Assembly: GCA_018398805.1 (NCBI GenBank)
Contig: JAGFBZ010000677.1
Coordinates: 62,001-126,000, forward strand
From: Hirundichthys speculiger
Lineage: Eukaryota; Chordata; Actinopteri; Beloniformes; Exocoetidae
Direction: 5' to 3'
DNA length: 64,000 bases
The first letter of the stretch is position 1. Every line of letters begins with the position of its first letter. The notes under the pieces are model-generated. The model had not been told where the DNA came from. It searched no databases and worked only from the letters and a program-made list of their open reading frames with translations. A program made the position numbers and the translations under genes. This document shows, piece by piece, positions 53,301 through 56,300 of this stretch.

Positions 53301-56300
53301 ATAAAGTGGAAATGCAGTTTCCAGAATAAAGTCGAAATGTTGAGAATAAAGTCGAAATGTTGAGAATAAAGTCAAAATGTCGAGAATAAAGTCGAAATGC
53401 AGTTTCCAGAATAAAGTCGAAATGTTGAGAATAAAGTCAAAATGTCGAGAATAAAGTGGAAATGCAGTTTCCAGAATAAAGTCGAAATGTTGAGAATAAA
53501 GTCGAAATGTTGAGAATAAAGTCGAAATGTCGTGAATAAAGTCGAAATGTCGAGAATAAATTCGAAATGTCGAGAATAAAGACGAAATGTCGTGAATAAA
53601 GTCGAAATATTGAGAATAAAGTCAAAATGTTGAGAATAAAGTCAAAATGTCGAGAATAAAGTCAAAATATTGAGAATAAAGTCAAAATATTGAGAATAAA
53701 GTCGAAATGTCGAGAATAAAGTCGAAATGTCGAAAATAAAGAGAATAAAGTCAAAAATTGAAAAATAAATGTTGAGAATAAAGTCAAATGTTGAGAATAA
53801 AGTCAAAATGTCGAGAATAAAGTCAAAATGTCGAGAATAAAGTCAAAATATTGAGAATAAAGTCGAAATGTTGAGAATAAAGACAAAATGTTGAGAATAA
53901 AGTCAAAATGTAGAGAATAAAGTCAAAATATTGAGAATAAAGTCAAAATATTGAGAATAAAGTCGAAATGTTGAGAATAAAGACGAAATGTTGAGAATAA
54001 AGTCAAAATGTAGAGAATAAAGTCAAAATATTGAGAATAAAGTCAAAATATTGAGAATAAAGTCAAAATGTTAAGAATAAAGACGAAATGTCAAGAATAA
54101 AGTCAAAATGTTGAGAATAAAGTAAAAATGTCGAGAATAAAGTCAAAATATTGAGAATAAAGTCAAAATGAGAATAAAGTCAAAATATTGAGAATAAAGT
54201 CGAAATGTCGAGAATAAAGTCAAAATATTGAGAATAAAGTCAAAATATTGAGAATAAAGTCGAAATGTTGAGAATAAAGTCAAAATATTGAGAATAAAGT
54301 CAAAATGTTGAGAATAAAGTCAAAATGTCGAGAATAAAGTCAAAATATTGAGAATAAAGTCGAAATGTTGAGAATAAAGACGAAATGTTGAGAATAAAGT
54401 CAAAATGTAGAGAATAAAGTCAAAATATTGAGAATAAAGTCGAAATGTTGAGAATAAAGACGAAATGTTGAGAATAAAGTCAAAATGTAGAGAATAAAGT
54501 CAAAATATTGAGAATAAAGTCAAAATATTGAGAATAAAGTCAAAATGTTGAGAATAAAGACGAAATGTCGAGAATAAAGTCAAAATATTGAGAATAAAGT
54601 CAAAATGTTGAGAATAAAGTCGAAATGTCGAGAATAAAGTCGAAATGTCGAGAATAAAGACGAAATGTCGAGAATAAAGTCGAAATATCGAGAATAAAGA
54701 CGAAATGTCGAGAATAAAGATAAAAAGTTGAGAATAAAGATGAAATGCAGTTTCCAGAATACAGTTTTAAAACTGTTGAGACTCATTTTCAATGGGCTGA
54801 CTGAATAGCCAGTTGTTCGTGCTCCTTTAAACGCTCCAGATAGTACTATGTACAGTTTTCTCATCACTTTTGTGCAAGAAAGTTCTCAGGTAGATTTACT
54901 CCTTGGGAGCTGCGAGGGAGCACAAGATTCATCGCAGGACAAGTCATCTCAGCGTGGCGTGGGCACCGCAAAGCAGGGGGCTCGTGAAACGCGGCAGACG
55001 GGAAGATCTTCAACGAGTCTCTGAGGCGAAGTCGATGCCGGCGACGCCCCGCTAGCAGATGAGCCCCAGAGTCGCAGAAACAATTTGAAACTGAAAATCT
55101 GCATCTGCGAGCCAAGTGGGGCTTTTTCAGACACCGGGAGGGAACAACGAAGAGATTTGTGGTTTTACCGTCACATGGAACATGGATGTATGAACAAAGT
55201 ATCATGCGGGGGGGGGGGGGGGGGGGGGGTGGTGATCTCAGTAATGATTTGGCAGACGTGGACAGATGAACGGACACAGAGCTGCTGTTGAGCAGGAGAA
55301 CTGGAGGACAGTCCAGACTACAGGTCTTCATCCACATCTGATCCCTGAAGTAGCGTCTCTGTGCTGAGGGAGATGTCTAATCGAGTGAAACTACGAAACA
55401 TCTCATTCAGCTAAGGATTCAAAGGAAAACAACAGAGCGATGTCCCATAATTCCTCATTGCCTCTGACGCAGTTATGACGACAGGCTGTTCCGAGGCTTG
55501 GCGGAAGTGCGTCTGTCCCTAAGGTTGGGCACCGAAAAACGATTCCGAGTCGGAATTGGTTCCTTACATCCGGTCCTGGAATGGTTTGGAAAATTTTTGA
55601 ATTTCAATTCCTTTTTTTGGTTCCTAAATATCCGCGCTAATTGTTTTTTTTTTTTGATTTACTGCACTAGTTTGTTGATGTTACTCCGCCCGGCGTACTC
55701 AACTCCGCGCTAGTGCCGACGTCACGTCGGTCGCTGACGGGACTTCACTCGCCACAACATGGATCCCAAGAGACGCCGCTCTGGAGTTTGGCTGCATTTC
55801 AGTCCAGGAAATGACGGCGACCTGGCGCAGCGCAACACCTGCGGGAAGCGTGTCACTGCTAAAGGAGGGAGCACGACTAATATGGCAAAACACCTTCACC
55901 TGCATGGCATCACAAAAATAAATGAGTGCACCGTATTTAATTCACTGCGTTGCTCCCGTCGCTTCTTCGACTTCAACAGAGTCCGTCTTCATCCAGAACC
56001 ACTTGCCTTCTCATATACAGTGGTACCTCTACTTACAAACATTTCTACATACGAAGTTTTCAGGTTACGAAACGCATCAACGGGAAAATATTGCCTCTAG
56101 TTACGAAAGAAATCTCAGGATACGAAAGGCAGAAATACAGTAGCGCTGCTACTTGCAGCTCCCAGAGTTTACCGAACGTAAACATACTTGTAGCTGCTCT
56201 ACCACTGGCTATCGCTTAGCATCTTCCTGGCATCCCATTGGCTAGGAGGGCCCCTTGTCTGTATGAGCGTAACCCAGCAACCAGGTAAACAAACAATTTT

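Noticed and set aside
53162..54770. CRISPR array
   Set aside because: Contiguous 20-bp units without unique spacers in a vertebrate context.
53157..54867. [16 protein letters not shown] frames
   Set aside because: Translations of the 20-bp satellite on the minus strand.
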